A stretch of 32,773 nucleotides of DNA, taken from NCBI GenBank assembly GCA_038065115.1, contig JBBTRS010000037.1:1-32773 (forward strand), given 5' to 3'. Every line of letters begins with the position of its first letter. Position 1 is the stretch's first letter. The stretch comes from MFKM01 sp038065115 (lineage in GTDB: Bacteria; Patescibacteriota; Minisyncoccia; UBA6257; MFKM01). The notes under the pieces were generated by a model. That model did not search any database and was not told the origin of the DNA. It saw only the letters and a list, made by a program, of their open reading frames with translations. The position numbers and the translations under genes are program-made. Below, one piece after another: positions 1 to 8,686 of the stretch.

Positions 1-4
1 GGTA

Positions 5-262
5 TTAGGAAAGATGCTTGGAAACAAGTTTTGTCATTTCAAACATATTGACAACCCCCTTCCCGCCAAATACTTTTTTCAGACTTTCGTCGGCATTGAT
101 ATTCCGCTTGTTGGCCGGGTCCTGAAGATTGTGCCCCTTAATATACACCCAGAGTTTTTTGACGACTTCTGATCTGGGCATCGGGCCACTGCCAACTATT
201 ACCGCCAGCTCCGCGCTGATATTCATCGGCTTCATAAACGCCGAATTGCTTTTTTGTTCCAT
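5..262 (-). CDS. SWIB/MDM2-domain protein
   Basis: An 85-residue protein made almost entirely of one SWIB/MDM2 domain. The diagnostic run is MKPMNISAELAVIVG, then PMPRSEVVKKLWVYIKGHNLQ, DPANKRNI and VNMFEMTKLVSKHL. SWIB domains are known from eukaryotic chromatin remodellers. Stand-alone bacterial versions occur in chlamydiae and several other phyla, where a DNA-associated role is suspected but not established. About 10 residues precede the domain, with no signal peptide or membrane segment. The ATG is preceded by a good promoter and a leader of only a few bases, with no Shine-Dalgarno. The gene diverges from the ABC-F/rlmN pair. Domain identity is secure; cellular role is unknown. Confidence 0.9.
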   Translation of the reverse strand: MEQKSNSAFMKPMNISAELAVIVGSGPMPRSEVVKKLWVYIKGHNLQDPANKRNINADESLKKVFGGKGVVNMFEMTKLVSKHLS

Positions 263-274
263 AAAATTGTTTAT

Positions 275-303
275 AATTTATTTAGATACGACTTTTATGT
301 CAA
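275..303 (-). promoter_or_regulatory. Promoter for the SWIB gene
   Basis: On the minus strand TTGACA (plus 298-303) is followed after 17 bases by TAAATT (plus 275-280). Transcription would start about 6 bases before the ATG, giving a very short leader. A second possible -10 (TATAAT) lies just upstream of the TTGACA. Confidence 0.5.
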
Positions 304-335
304 TTATTATACAGCATACGGGTAAATAGTAAACA

Positions 336-350
336 TCAAACCCGGTTTGA
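336..350. repeat. 15-bp palindrome in divergent intergenic region
   Basis: TCAAACC-C-GGTTTGA is a perfect 7+1+7 inverted repeat in the spacer between the divergent SWIB and ABC-F genes. It could be an operator for a dimeric regulator or a small hairpin. There is no other evidence of function. Confidence 0.35.
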
Positions 351-417
351 CCCGGCTCCGACATTTATTAAAATTATTATTTCCCCTTTTCGGGAAGATA
401 AGGTAATCTTCTATTCT

Positions 418-1869
418 ATGTCCGGAGATGAAATGGCGATGAGATTTGATAACGTGTCTTTTGAATATGGACACAACAAGCGCCTCCTTAAAGAGGTGAG
501 TTTTTCCGTGCGTCGCGGCATGAAAGTAACGCTTATGGGCCAGAATGGCGCCGGAAAATCAACGATTTTCGGTCTTATTATGGGCGTTATTGCGCCGGAA
601 TCCGGAAAAATACACATAAACCAGGGTCTTTCCATTGCCACGGCTCCGCAGGTTATGCCCCGGAAAGAAATGGATATCACCATAAAAGAATTCTTTGAAA
701 GGCGTTTTCCGAAAAAAATATACGACATTGACCCAAAAATAGACGACGCGCTTGAAATAGTGAATCTTTCCGCCCCCCACGAAAGATTGATTAAATCGTT
801 TTCCGGCGGACAGCAAGCGCGCCTTCTTCTCGCCTCGGCTATCATCCAAAATCCGGATATTTTGTTGCTTGACGAACCAACGAACAATTTAGACAAAGCC
901 GGGATAGAACATTTAACCGTATTTTTAAAAAACTACCAAAAGACGGTTATTGTCATTTCCCATGATTCCGACTTCTTAAATTCATTCACCGACGGCGTTC
1001 TTTATCTTGATGTCTTTGCTAAAAAAATAGAGCAATACTTCGGCAATTACTTTGACGTGGTCAAAGAGATAGCTATCCGAATGGAAAAAGAAAACAGAAA
1101 AAATGCCCTGCTTGCGAAAGAAATCCAGGAAAATAAAGACAAGGCTAATTTTTTCGCCCATAAAGGCGGCCGGATGAGATTAGTGGCAAAACGCATGCGC
1201 GAAAAAGTGGAAGAATACGAAGAAAATAAAGTTGAAGTCAGAAAAGAAGACAAGACCATCCGCCCTTTTACCATCCCCTCTCAACCCGAACTCGTGGGCG
1301 AGATTATAAAAATCACTTCATTTTCCGTAATAAGAAACCACAAAGCAACCCTGCGAAAAGCGAATATCTCGCTCAAAAAGAAAACCCATTTGCTTCTTTC
1401 CGGGCCGAACGGCATCGGCAAGTCAACGCTTCTTGAGGCAATCGCCAGCGGCGTCTCAAAATTCGCCCAGATCGCTCCGGGCGCGCGCGTTTATTATTAC
1501 AAGCAAGATTTTTCAACCCTTGATTTTGAAGATACGACGCGCGATTCGCTTGTAGCGGTCGCCGATGAAAAAAGCGAAGAGGAAATGCGCAGTATCGCCG
1601 CGGGGTTTTTAATAACCTCTGATTTAATGAATACGAAAATAGGAAATTTATCTGAAGGTCAAAAGGGACTGGTCGCGTTCGCCCGGCTCGTGCTCTCGCG
1701 CCCGGGGCTTCTTATTCTTGACGAACCGACAAACCACATCAATTTCCGGCATATTCCCATTATCGCGGAGGCTCTTAACAAATACGAAGGCGCGATGATT
1801 CTGGTTTCTCACGCAAACGAATTTCTGGCAAAAATCAGAATCGACGAAACGCTTGATTTGGACAAATAG
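418..1869 (+). CDS. ABC-F family ATPase (ribosome-associated)
   Basis: A soluble protein with two ABC ATPase domains in one chain and no membrane segments, which is the ABC-F layout. Domain 1 has Walker A GQNGAGKST (residues 41-49), signature SGGQ (about 129-132) and Walker B LLLDEPTNNLD (Asp152/Glu153). A charged helical linker follows (about 215-280). Domain 2 has GPNGIGKST (329-337), signature LSEGQ (about 411-415) and LILDEPTNHIN (Asp435/Glu436). ABC-F proteins bind the ribosomal E site and act on stalled ribosomes, as translation factors or in antibiotic protection; which applies here cannot be told. At 483 residues it is shorter than EttA. An in-frame ATG at 433 lies 5 bases after a GGAG and may be the true start. 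rlmN follows after 18 bases, probably in the same operon. Confidence 0.92.
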   Translation: MSGDEMAMRFDNVSFEYGHNKRLLKEVSFSVRRGMKVTLMGQNGAGKSTIFGLIMGVIAPESGKIHINQGLSIATAPQVMPRKEMDITIKEFFERRFPKKIYDIDPKIDDALEIVNLSAPHERLIKSFSGGQQARLLLASAIIQNPDILLLDEPTNNLDKAGIEHLTVFLKNYQKTVIVISHDSDFLNSFTDGVLYLDVFAKKIEQYFGNYFDVVKEIAIRMEKENRKNALLAKEIQENKDKANFFAHKGGRMRLVAKRMREKVEEYEENKVEVRKEDKTIRPFTIPSQPELVGEIIKITSFSVIRNHKATLRKANISLKKKTHLLLSGPNGIGKSTLLEAIASGVSKFAQIAPGARVYYYKQDFSTLDFEDTTRDSLVAVADEKSEEEMRSIAAGFLITSDLMNTKIGNLSEGQKGLVAFARLVLSRPGLLILDEPTNHINFRHIPIIAEALNKYEGAMILVSHANEFLAKIRIDETLDLDK

Positions 1870-1887
1870 CTAAAATCCAAGAAAAAT

Positions 1888-2895
1888 ATGGACTTAATCA
1901 ATTTAGAAAAAATTCTGGAAGCCGAACCGAAGTACAGATTAAAACAAGCCAAATCGGCCGTATTTCAAGAATTGATTGAAGATTGGACGGAAACTTCTTC
2001 CCTGCCGTTGGAATTGCGAAAAAAATTAAACGAGGCCTGCCCTCTTTCAATCAAGGCCGACATTCTTCGTTCAAAAACCAAAGACGCGATTAAAGCAAGG
2101 ATTACGCTGAAAGACAATCTCCAAATAGAATCGGTTTTAATGCGACATCTTGACGGCCGAAACACAATCTGCGTTTCTTCTCAAGCGGGTTGTCCCTTGG
2201 ATTGCAAGTTTTGCGCTACGGGGAAAATGGGATTTAAAAGAAACTTGGAGTTCTCGGAAATTGTTGAACAAGCCTTGTTTTTCGCCCGTTATTTAAAAAA
2301 AGAAGACCAAAGAATCACAAACGCGGTATTTATGGGAATGGGCGAGCCCTTTTTAAATTATGAAAATGTCATCAGGGCGATAAGAATTTTAAATGACAAA
2401 GACGGGTTAAATATCGGAGCCAGGAATATTTCCATTTCCACCGTCGGCGTCATAGAGGGCATCAAAAAATTATCCGAGGAAAAACTCCAATTAAATCTAG
2501 CTGTTTCTTTAAATGCCCCGAACAATCAATTACGCGAAAAAATCGCGCCCATAAACAAGAAATATCCGATTGAAACGATTTTTAAAGCGGTTGACGACTA
2601 CATAAAAAAAACCAATAGGCAGGTTATGTTTGAATATCTCTTAATAAAAGGAGTGAATGATTCCGACTCTTGCGCGATTGAGTTGGTGAATTTAATCAAA
2701 AAACCTCTTTATTTTTTAAATTTGATACTCTATAACCCGACCGGGGATTTTGAATCGTCTCCTCCGGAAAAAGTTAAAAAGTTCAAAGATATCCTTAAAA
2801 ATGCCGGCGTAAAATTCTCGCAAAGATACGAATTCGGACGCGATATTAAAGCCGCTTGCGGTCAATTCGCGTCAAGTAAAATTGATAACCGCTAA
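1888..2895 (+). CDS. rlmN: Dual-specificity RNA methyltransferase RlmN
   Basis: Radical SAM enzyme that methylates C2 of A2503 in 23S rRNA and, in some bacteria, A37 of certain tRNAs. The 4Fe-4S motif is C102-PLD-C106-KF-C109. The two mechanistic cysteines are visible: C95 in the TICVSSQAGC run (equivalent to E. coli C118) and C324 in AACGQFA (equivalent to C355, the methylated residue). The SAM-binding GMGEPFLNY motif and the ISTVG and LAVSLNAP strands are also present. Length (335) is normal for a short bacterial RlmN. It follows the ABC-F gene closely, pairing two ribosome-modifying or ribosome-rescue functions. Confidence 0.95.
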   Translation: MDLINLEKILEAEPKYRLKQAKSAVFQELIEDWTETSSLPLELRKKLNEACPLSIKADILRSKTKDAIKARITLKDNLQIESVLMRHLDGRNTICVSSQAGCPLDCKFCATGKMGFKRNLEFSEIVEQALFFARYLKKEDQRITNAVFMGMGEPFLNYENVIRAIRILNDKDGLNIGARNISISTVGVIEGIKKLSEEKLQLNLAVSLNAPNNQLREKIAPINKKYPIETIFKAVDDYIKKTNRQVMFEYLLIKGVNDSDSCAIELVNLIKKPLYFLNLILYNPTGDFESSPPEKVKKFKDILKNAGVKFSQRYEFGRDIKAACGQFASSKIDNR

Positions 2896-2951
2896 AGCTT
2901 TGATGTGGATAACCGGCATGGCAATTCATTTCTAGATGAAATAGAATTATA

Positions 2952-2978
2952 TTGACAGTGGTCGTCAAAAAATAAAAT
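2952..2978 (+). promoter_or_regulatory. Candidate promoter for the NPF/Cys-repeat module 1
   Basis: Consensus TTGACA at 2952-2957 and TAAAAT at 2973-2978, with a short 15-base spacer. It would give a leader of roughly 45 bases for the gene at 3030. The leader contains AAAGGTCAAA at about 3006-3015, a motif also found in the mobile elements described below. Confidence 0.4.
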
Positions 2979-3029
2979 TAAAAGATATTAAATTATTAAA
3001 AATAAAGGTCAAAAAAAGTTAAATACAAT

Positions 3030-3314
3030 ATGAATACCAAAAAATTATTATTAATGGGCGCGGCAATCGTTATTTTGGCAATTTCCGCCGGCGGCGCTTA
3101 TTGGTACGGCGATCAAATTGGTTATAAAAGAGGCGACAGCGACGGCTACAAAAGAGCCGAAGCGGATATAAAAAAAATCCAGGAAGAGGTTTCCAGTAAA
3201 GCGACGGAAGCGATAACAAAAGCCGCCAATCCATTCGCCGGAGCTAATCCCCTGGAAGACATAGACGCCAATCCTTTTGAAAAAACAAAAAAAATCCTGA
3301 ACCCTTTTCAATAA
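3030..3314 (+). CDS. Small membrane-anchored 'NPF-repeat' protein (copy 1)
   Basis: A 94-residue protein of no family I can name. It has an N-terminal membrane segment (about residues 6-25), then YWYGDQIGYKRGDSDGYKRA, a charged helical stretch, and a tail with four NPF/NPL repeats: ANPFAG, ANPLED, ANPFEK and LNPFQ at the very C-terminus. It has no cysteines. A second protein with the same plan lies at 14256-14546. Both directly precede a large secreted Cys-rich protein, so the two genes probably form a functional pair. The tail would face either the cytoplasm or the outside depending on topology, which the sequence does not settle. Coding is secure, function unknown. Confidence 0.85.
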   Translation: MNTKKLLLMGAAIVILAISAGGAYWYGDQIGYKRGDSDGYKRAEADIKKIQEEVSSKATEAITKAANPFAGANPLEDIDANPFEKTKKILNPFQ

Positions 3315-3354
3315 TTCGGACGGGCTTAAAATCTGAATTAAAAAACAAAAAATC

Positions 3355-6300
3355 ATGAAAACGAAACAAAATAATAAAAATTACATATCGTTTATTTTAA
3401 TAGCCGGAGCGCTTTTGATGCCGGCTATTTTTGTTGCCGCGCAAACCACTGATTCAACAAGCTCGGCAAACTCCGCAATTTCCGAAAACGAAACAATGGC
3501 GCTTCAGGATTTAAGCCAGCTTACCGGCCAACAAATAATCAGCGTGGTTCAAGCCAGAGAAATCTGCAATTTAGAAAAATTCATGGCGGATTGCGCCGAT
3601 ATTGGCAAAAAACGTAATCTCTACGACCCCGAAGAAATAAAGCAAGTCAACGCGGTCCTTGTTGAACTAAAAGGAAAAATCATTGAAGACTTAAAAAATT
3701 GCGTTGACGAAAACTGCTTGTTTAAAGTAGCCAATCAATTAGCGCAAAGCGTTACTAAGAATAACCCCGGGCTGGCTAAGCAAACAGACTTAACCACTAA
3801 AGCGATAGAGGGTAAAAAAGAGATAATTAACGCGGCGCAAGAAGCCGGTGTTAATTTTGGCAATTGCCAAGCAATGGATCCGGACACAGCTCCTATTGAG
3901 CTACTGCGCGCCTGCGCTAAATTAGCGAAAGACACTCGGGTTCAAAAACATATTTCAGCTGACAAAAAACAAATAATTGAATCAATTGATTCCACGGTTC
4001 AATTCCGCGAATCATTGGCTCGCGGAGATTATCAATGCGGCGACGGAACTTTGGAAGGTTGCGGTAATTTCTGCTTAAAACCAACCACCGAAGCCAAAGA
4101 AAAAGGAGTTTCGGCTATTCCTTCAGTCTGCCGAGACATCGCCAATAAATTTTTCGGTCCTGACGGGATAAAACAACTGGAAACTAATTACGGCCAGGTG
4201 AGCCAAGCGGTGGATTTTTATCAAAAAAAGAACGAAAATTCAACTTTCGTCACGCTAGACGGAAAAGTTTTATTTAATCCAGAGGAAATCGGTCTTTATT
4301 TGGAAACCGAAGCGAAAAATGGAAATATTGAAGCTATAGAAAAAGGCACGAGCTTTTTAGTCGCCCAGGGACTAATAAATTCCAAGGAAAAAGAATTCGC
4401 CCTAAAAATGACGCGAACGGCGAAAGCGCAGGGAGGAATTTCCGATTTTGACATTTGCCGGAAAGATCCGAAAGCTTGCGCTAAATTCATTCCGGAAGAA
4501 GAAAAAGGCCAATTTGAAATTAATGAAAAAATCAACAGTATAATGATTTCCGAGATGAGCAAAGAAGGCGTGTCAGACCCAAGACTCTGCGAAAATTCGC
4601 AATATAACGAAAAATGTTTGCGCGCCTCAAAACAAGCCTTGCCCCAACTTGAAGCCTTAGCTGTAAATTCGCCTGAAATCAAAATAATGATTCAGGGCAT
4701 AAAAACTCACATAGAGTTCGGTCAGAACGGTTTTGAAGCCAAAGAAAGAGCTAGAAAAGAATCTGAAAAATTTGGCGGTAAATTTATCATTGGCGATAAT
4801 GAATTCCAAAATTTTGAAGAAATGGATGATTATTGCCGCGCCGATAATGGCCAAGAATGTCTTGCCGACGCTGCCAAAAAAGGTTTTATTGAAAAAGATT
4901 TTGCCGCGATAAAATTCGGAAGAATGTACGAAAAACAATTCGTAGCGCCGGAATTCAACCAGCAATTTTTCCAACCAACCGGCGATATGACTACCGAATT
5001 TCCGTTTCCGACTCCGACAAACGTTCCTCAATATCAATCGCAAAATCAAAACAGATTCCCCGCTAATCCAACAAACGTGTTTACGCCACAGGGTTCTGAT
5101 TTCCAAGCAACTTCTAAAATCAACAAAGAAGAAGCGCTGAAGCTTTTCCAAGCTTGGCTTGATAATCCTGAAGGACAACCGCCAATTCCCTATCTTAACA
5201 ATCCCCAAGTTTCCTATCCTGGCGCGTTCCCCGGATATCAACAACCGCCAACTTCTTCTCCTTATGATTACAATTATCCTTATCACCAACAATTAGTTTG
5301 TCCTCAAGTTTTTCCCCAGCCTTGTCCTTTCGGGCAATATCGCCGAGTTTCAACTGACCCGAATAATTGTCCTAATTACGGCGAATGTGTTTCGGCTCCC
5401 GTCTATCAGCCTCCGGTTAAAACCGGCAATGTCATCTGCCCTTCTCTACCAACTGTTGATTCTTGCCCAACCGGACAAATTAAAGAAATGACTTTTTCTT
5501 CACCGGAATGCGGAGTTTATTACGGCTGTAAAAACACTAATGTTGAAACCCCTGTGGTTTGTAATAGCGGCCAATACTGGAACGGGACGGCGTGCGTGAC
5601 ATCTACGACAGCTTCAAATTGGACCAACCACAACTGGACATTCAAGGACGGTCAAGCACAAAGCTCTTCTATTTTGAGCAGAACTGACCAGGAATATTCC
5701 AATTTCATTTCAGGTATTGATGCCCAATGCCGCTTGATCAATAAAAACCAATTCTTTTGGAAGCCAAATGCTGGCGATGGCGCCGCGGAAAATTGGCAAA
5801 ATTTCGGCATTCCCGATTGTCAAGGAATAACAACTCAAACGACCTGCACCAGCGGCCAGTATTGGAACGGGACGGCGTGTGTGAGCTCAACAACCACCTC
5901 TTGCGGCAGTGGCCAGTATTGGAACGGGACGGCGTGCGTTGATTCAACGACCACAACTCCTTCTACGAGCTGCAGCGAAAATCTTAAATCAATTCTTGGC
6001 TACGGGTGTCATTTCATGAATAATGCTTATTTTGACGGACCGATGACAAGATACGTTTTGCCCAATGCGAGCACAGCAAAGGATTGTTCGGCTGAATATA
6101 TCGACGGTTGTTCTACGGGAGCCAGTCAAACTACAGCCTGCAGCGAAAATCTTAAATTACTTCTTGGCTACGGGTGTCATCTCATGAATAATGTTTATTT
6201 TGACGGACCGATGATAAAGTATGTTCTACCCAACACTAGCACAGTAAAAGACTGCACAGTTGAATATATTAATAGTTGTCCTACGGGAGCCACCAGCCAA

Positions 6301-7602
6301 ACTTGTCCGAATGGCCAATACTGGTTCGTGCCTTCAAACGGTTCGGGTTATTGCAAGTTAAGCGAAACTACAATCACCTCCTGCGGCAGCGGCCAATACT
6401 GGAACGGGACGGCGTGCGTGACATCTACGACAGCTTCAAATTGGACCAACCACAACTGGACATTCAAGGACGGTCAAGCACAAAGCTCTTCTATTTTGAG
6501 CAGAACTGACCAGGAATATTCCAATTTCATTTCAGGTATTGATGCCCAATGCCGCTTGATCAATAAAAACCAATTCTTTTGGAAGCCAAATGCTGGCGAT
6601 GGCGCCGCGGAAAATTGGCAAAATTTCGGCATTCCCGATTGTCAAGGAATAACAACTCAAACGACCTGCACCAGCGGCCAGTATTGGAACGGGACGGCGT
6701 GTGTGAGCTCAACAACCACCTCTTGCGGCAGTGGCCAGTATTGGAACGGGACGGCGTGTATTCCAAGCTCAACGCCCACGGCTTCTTCCACGAACTATTC
6801 GGATTGCAACGAAAATCTTAAATCACTTCTTGGTTTCGACTGTCATCTTATGGGTAGCAATTATTTTAACGGACCGATGACAAAATATGTTTTATCTAAT
6901 ACCAGCACGGTAAAAGAATGTTCGGCTGAATATATTGATAGTTGTTCTGTAGGAGCAACTTGCCCGAATGGCCAGTATTGGAGTGGGACGGCGTGCGTGA
7001 TCTCAACAACTACCTCCTGTGGCAGTGGTCAATACTGGAATGGTACTGCATGCGTGAGCTCAACAACCACCGCTTGCACCGGCAGTCAGTACTGGAATGG
7101 GGCGGCGTGTGTGGCCAGCCCATCTACTTCTTGTACCAGTAGTCAATACTGGAATGGGACGGCGTGTGTTGACTCATCTTCTTCCTGTGGTAGCGGACAG
7201 TATTGGGATGGCTATACAAATACTTGCGTCACCAACCCCTCTACTTCCTGTGGCAGCTGGCAGTATTGGAATGGGACGGCGTGTGTGAGCTCAACAACCA
7301 CCGCTTGCACCGGCAGTCAGTATTGGAACGGGACGGCGTGCGTTGATTCGCCTTCTTCTTCCTGCACCAGCGGTCAGTACTGGAATGGGACGGCGTGTGT
7401 GAGCTCAACAACCACCGCTTGCACCGGCAGTCAGTATTGGAATGGCACGGCGTGCGTTGATTCGCCTTCTTCTTCCTGCGGCAGCGGCCAATACTGGAAC
7501 GGGACGGCGTGTGTGACTAGCAGTATCTCGCTTGAATACCAATTAGCCCAAATAATGACGATTCTCCGTAAAATGCTTGAACTATCTAACTTGATACGCT
7601 GA
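3355..7602 (+). CDS. Large secreted Cys-rich repeat protein
   Basis: A 1415-residue exported protein. Residues 1-30 form a signal peptide (NYISFILIAGALLMPAIFVAA). Residues 35-560 are helical with spaced Cys pairs such as CNLEKFMADCADIG and CRKDPKACAKF. These resemble the 'C..C..F' helical repeats of the protein at 14858. A Pro/Gln/Tyr-rich stretch follows (about 545-650). The C-terminal half is built from about 16 copies of C-x3-QYWNGTAC-V separated by Ser/Thr linkers. Two larger modules are interspersed: a Trp-rich one (NWTNHNWTFKDG...) present twice and identical, and an ENLK-LLGYGCHLMNN...YFDGPM one present three times. The end (about 25 residues) is a hydrophobic helix. Probably a surface fibre or adhesin held by disulfides; this is inference. 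It follows the NPF gene after 40 bases. Confidence 0.88.
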   Translation: MKTKQNNKNYISFILIAGALLMPAIFVAAQTTDSTSSANSAISENETMALQDLSQLTGQQIISVVQAREICNLEKFMADCADIGKKRNLYDPEEIKQVNAVLVELKGKIIEDLKNCVDENCLFKVANQLAQSVTKNNPGLAKQTDLTTKAIEGKKEIINAAQEAGVNFGNCQAMDPDTAPIELLRACAKLAKDTRVQKHISADKKQIIESIDSTVQFRESLARGDYQCGDGTLEGCGNFCLKPTTEAKEKGVSAIPSVCRDIANKFFGPDGIKQLETNYGQVSQAVDFYQKKNENSTFVTLDGKVLFNPEEIGLYLETEAKNGNIEAIEKGTSFLVAQGLINSKEKEFALKMTRTAKAQGGISDFDICRKDPKACAKFIPEEEKGQFEINEKINSIMISEMSKEGVSDPRLCENSQYNEKCLRASKQALPQLEALAVNSPEIKIMIQGIKTHIEFGQNGFEAKERARKESEKFGGKFIIGDNEFQNFEEMDDYCRADNGQECLADAAKKGFIEKDFAAIKFGRMYEKQFVAPEFNQQFFQPTGDMTTEFPFPTPTNVPQYQSQNQNRFPANPTNVFTPQGSDFQATSKINKEEALKLFQAWLDNPEGQPPIPYLNNPQVSYPGAFPGYQQPPTSSPYDYNYPYHQQLVCPQVFPQPCPFGQYRRVSTDPNNCPNYGECVSAPVYQPPVKTGNVICPSLPTVDSCPTGQIKEMTFSSPECGVYYGCKNTNVETPVVCNSGQYWNGTACVTSTTASNWTNHNWTFKDGQAQSSSILSRTDQEYSNFISGIDAQCRLINKNQFFWKPNAGDGAAENWQNFGIPDCQGITTQTTCTSGQYWNGTACVSSTTTSCGSGQYWNGTACVDSTTTTPSTSCSENLKSILGYGCHFMNNAYFDGPMTRYVLPNASTAKDCSAEYIDGCSTGASQTTACSENLKLLLGYGCHLMNNVYFDGPMIKYVLPNTSTVKDCTVEYINSCPTGATSQTCPNGQYWFVPSNGSGYCKLSETTITSCGSGQYWNGTACVTSTTASNWTNHNWTFKDGQAQSSSILSRTDQEYSNFISGIDAQCRLINKNQFFWKPNAGDGAAENWQNFGIPDCQGITTQTTCTSGQYWNGTACVSSTTTSCGSGQYWNGTACIPSSTPTASSTNYSDCNENLKSLLGFDCHLMGSNYFNGPMTKYVLSNTSTVKECSAEYIDSCSVGATCPNGQYWSGTACVISTTTSCGSGQYWNGTACVSSTTTACTGSQYWNGAACVASPSTSCTSSQYWNGTACVDSSSSCGSGQYWDGYTNTCVTNPSTSCGSWQYWNGTACVSSTTTACTGSQYWNGTACVDSPSSSCTSGQYWNGTACVSSTTTACTGSQYWNGTACVDSPSSSCGSGQYWNGTACVTSSISLEYQLAQIMTILRKMLELSNLIR
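5566..5936 (+). repeat. 371-bp direct repeat, copy A
   Basis: Identical, base for base as read, to 6388-6758 (offset 822 bases, in frame). It encodes one QYWNGTACV unit, the Trp-rich module and two further QYWNGTAC units. Confidence 0.95.
6388..6758 (+). repeat. 371-bp direct repeat, copy B
   Basis: Second exact copy of 5566-5936 inside the same gene. The lack of any synonymous difference points to recent duplication or gene conversion. Confidence 0.95.
7281..7482 (+). repeat. 114-bp near-identical tandem units in the Cys-repeat gene
   Basis: The block starting GTGTGTGAGC at 7281 recurs at 7395. The 38-codon period covers two QYWNGTAC motifs with their linkers, and only a few bases differ. 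It is the clearest tandem part of a longer degenerate array (about 6955-7515). Confidence 0.8.
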
Positions 7603-7671
7603 TAAATACCGCGAAGGACGGCGCTATTGACTTTTTATCAATTGTAAGGTAGCATAAACAATGTAAGTTTC

Positions 7672-7699
7672 TTGTTTCTCTTTCCTTGCATCATATAAT
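7672..7699 (+). promoter_or_regulatory. Promoter for the RRM protein gene
   Basis: TTGTTT (7672-7677), a 16-base spacer and TATAAT (7694-7699). The leader would be about 65 bases and is rich in AGGTA/GTAGG motifs (near 7705, 7716, 7726 and 7753). It contains the near-palindrome GTAGGTCGACTTAC (7727-7740) and ends with TAAGGAAA as ribosome binding site. Confidence 0.55.
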
Positions 7700-7769
7700 A
7701 GTGTGTAGGTTCAAGAGGTAGAGAAGGTAGGTCGACTTACTCATTATTAATTTTAGGTAAGGAAATATT

Positions 7770-8069
7770 ATGGCAAAAAAATTGTATGTAGGTGGATTGT
7801 CATACGACACCACCGGAGACGCTTTGAAAGAAACATTTGCCCAAGCCGGAACCGTTGAATCAGCGACTGTTATTATTGACAGAATGTCTGGTCGTTCAAA
7901 AGGATTCGGTTTTGTGGAAATGTCGTCCGACGAAGAAGCTCAAAAAGCGATTGAAATTTTCAATGGCAAAGAGCTTGATGGACGAACCATTACCGTGAAC
8001 GAAGCCCGCCCCATGGAACCCCGCCGAGAAGGCGGATTTGACCGCGGAGGCCGTGGATTTGGACGGTAA
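7770..8069 (+). CDS. RRM-domain RNA-binding protein
   Basis: A 99-residue single RNA-recognition-motif protein. RNP2 is LYVGGLSY (residues 5-12) and RNP1 is SKGFGFVEM (about 43-51), with the aromatic residues needed to stack on RNA. The tail after residue 80 is Gly/Arg-rich (EPRREGGFDRGGRGFGR), as in the small Rbp proteins of cyanobacteria and other bacteria that bind single-stranded RNA and are often cold-induced. The ATG is preceded by TAAGGAAA at good spacing. The gene is monocistronic, with its own promoter and a strong terminator. The repetitive AGGTA motifs in the leader could be an autoregulatory target, which is inference. Confidence 0.93.
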   Translation: MAKKLYVGGLSYDTTGDALKETFAQAGTVESATVIIDRMSGRSKGFGFVEMSSDEEAQKAIEIFNGKELDGRTITVNEARPMEPRREGGFDRGGRGFGR

Positions 8070-8090
8070 TCGTAAAACGCTATCTAAGCG

Positions 8091-8126
8091 AAATGAAAAG
8101 TCCCCTTAATTGGGGATTTTTCATTT
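8091..8126 (+). terminator. Rho-independent terminator after the RRM gene
   Basis: AAATGAAAAGTCCCC pairs with GGGGATTTTTCATTT (15 pairs including one G-T wobble) around a 6-base loop. The stem ends in T-rich sequence on both strands, so it may work bidirectionally. Confidence 0.85.
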
Positions 8127-8260
8127 TATTAAAACTTTTCAAAATTATGACTTCGGACTTTTTTTTGATAAAATATAGACGGTCGAAAATAATTTACGAA
8201 ATTACTAATCAATGTGAATATGCGAATTCGCAAAAATTCGCGCTTCACAAAATTAAAAAA

Positions 8261-8659
8261 ATGAAAGGCTATATTGGAAACATAGAGGAAATCGCGAAAG
8301 AAAATAATAATTTCCGCCAAGTGCTCTATACCGGAAAACACAGCCAACTCGTGGTAATGAGCCTAAAGCCGGGCGAAGAAATCGGCGCGGAAGTTCACCC
8401 CGATGTTGACCAGTTTTTCAGAATTGACGAAGGAGAGGGAAAAACAATAATTGACGGGATTGAAAATACGATCGAAGACGGTTTCGCGGTAATTGTTCCG
8501 GCCGGCGCGAATCATAACGTCATCAACACTTCTCCCGATAAAGATTTAAAACTCTACACCATCTATTCCCCTGCCAATCACAGAGATAAAGTTACACACG
8601 CGACAAAAGCGGAAGCTCTGACGGACGATGAGCATTTTGACGGGAAAACAAGCGAATAA
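8261..8659 (+). CDS. Single-domain cupin protein
   Basis: A 132-residue cupin. Motif 1 is GEEIGAEVHPDVDQFFRIDEGEGK (split here only for length) and motif 2 is VPAGANHNVIN, keeping the first His of the usual metal site and the motif-2 His. The family (mannose-6-phosphate isomerase-like cupins) covers metal-dependent sugar or small-molecule enzymes and binding proteins, so the substrate cannot be assigned. The frame stays open upstream to 8093, but that stretch overlaps the RRM terminator and reads as low-complexity sequence. ATG 8261 (MKGYIGNIEEIAKEN) is the natural start. TTGATA at about 8167 with an AT-rich -10 about 17 bases later may be the promoter. SOD follows after 27 bases. Confidence 0.85.
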   Translation: MKGYIGNIEEIAKENNNFRQVLYTGKHSQLVVMSLKPGEEIGAEVHPDVDQFFRIDEGEGKTIIDGIENTIEDGFAVIVPAGANHNVINTSPDKDLKLYTIYSPANHRDKVTHATKAEALTDDEHFDGKTSE

Positions 8660-8686
8660 AAATCAGCTTAAATTCATTAAGGTATT

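Noticed and set aside
5738..7288. Several out-of-frame and antisense ORFs over the Cys-repeat region
   Set aside because: They recur in parallel because the DNA repeats; they are shadows of the 3355-7602 gene.
6955..7515. Regular repeats that resemble a CRISPR array
   Set aside because: The repeats are in frame, encode C-x3-QYWNGTAC units, have no uniform unique spacers, and no cas genes are near.
8093..8260. N-terminal extension of the cupin frame
   Set aside because: It overlaps the RRM terminator hairpin and reads as low-complexity sequence; the cupin domain begins naturally at ATG 8261.
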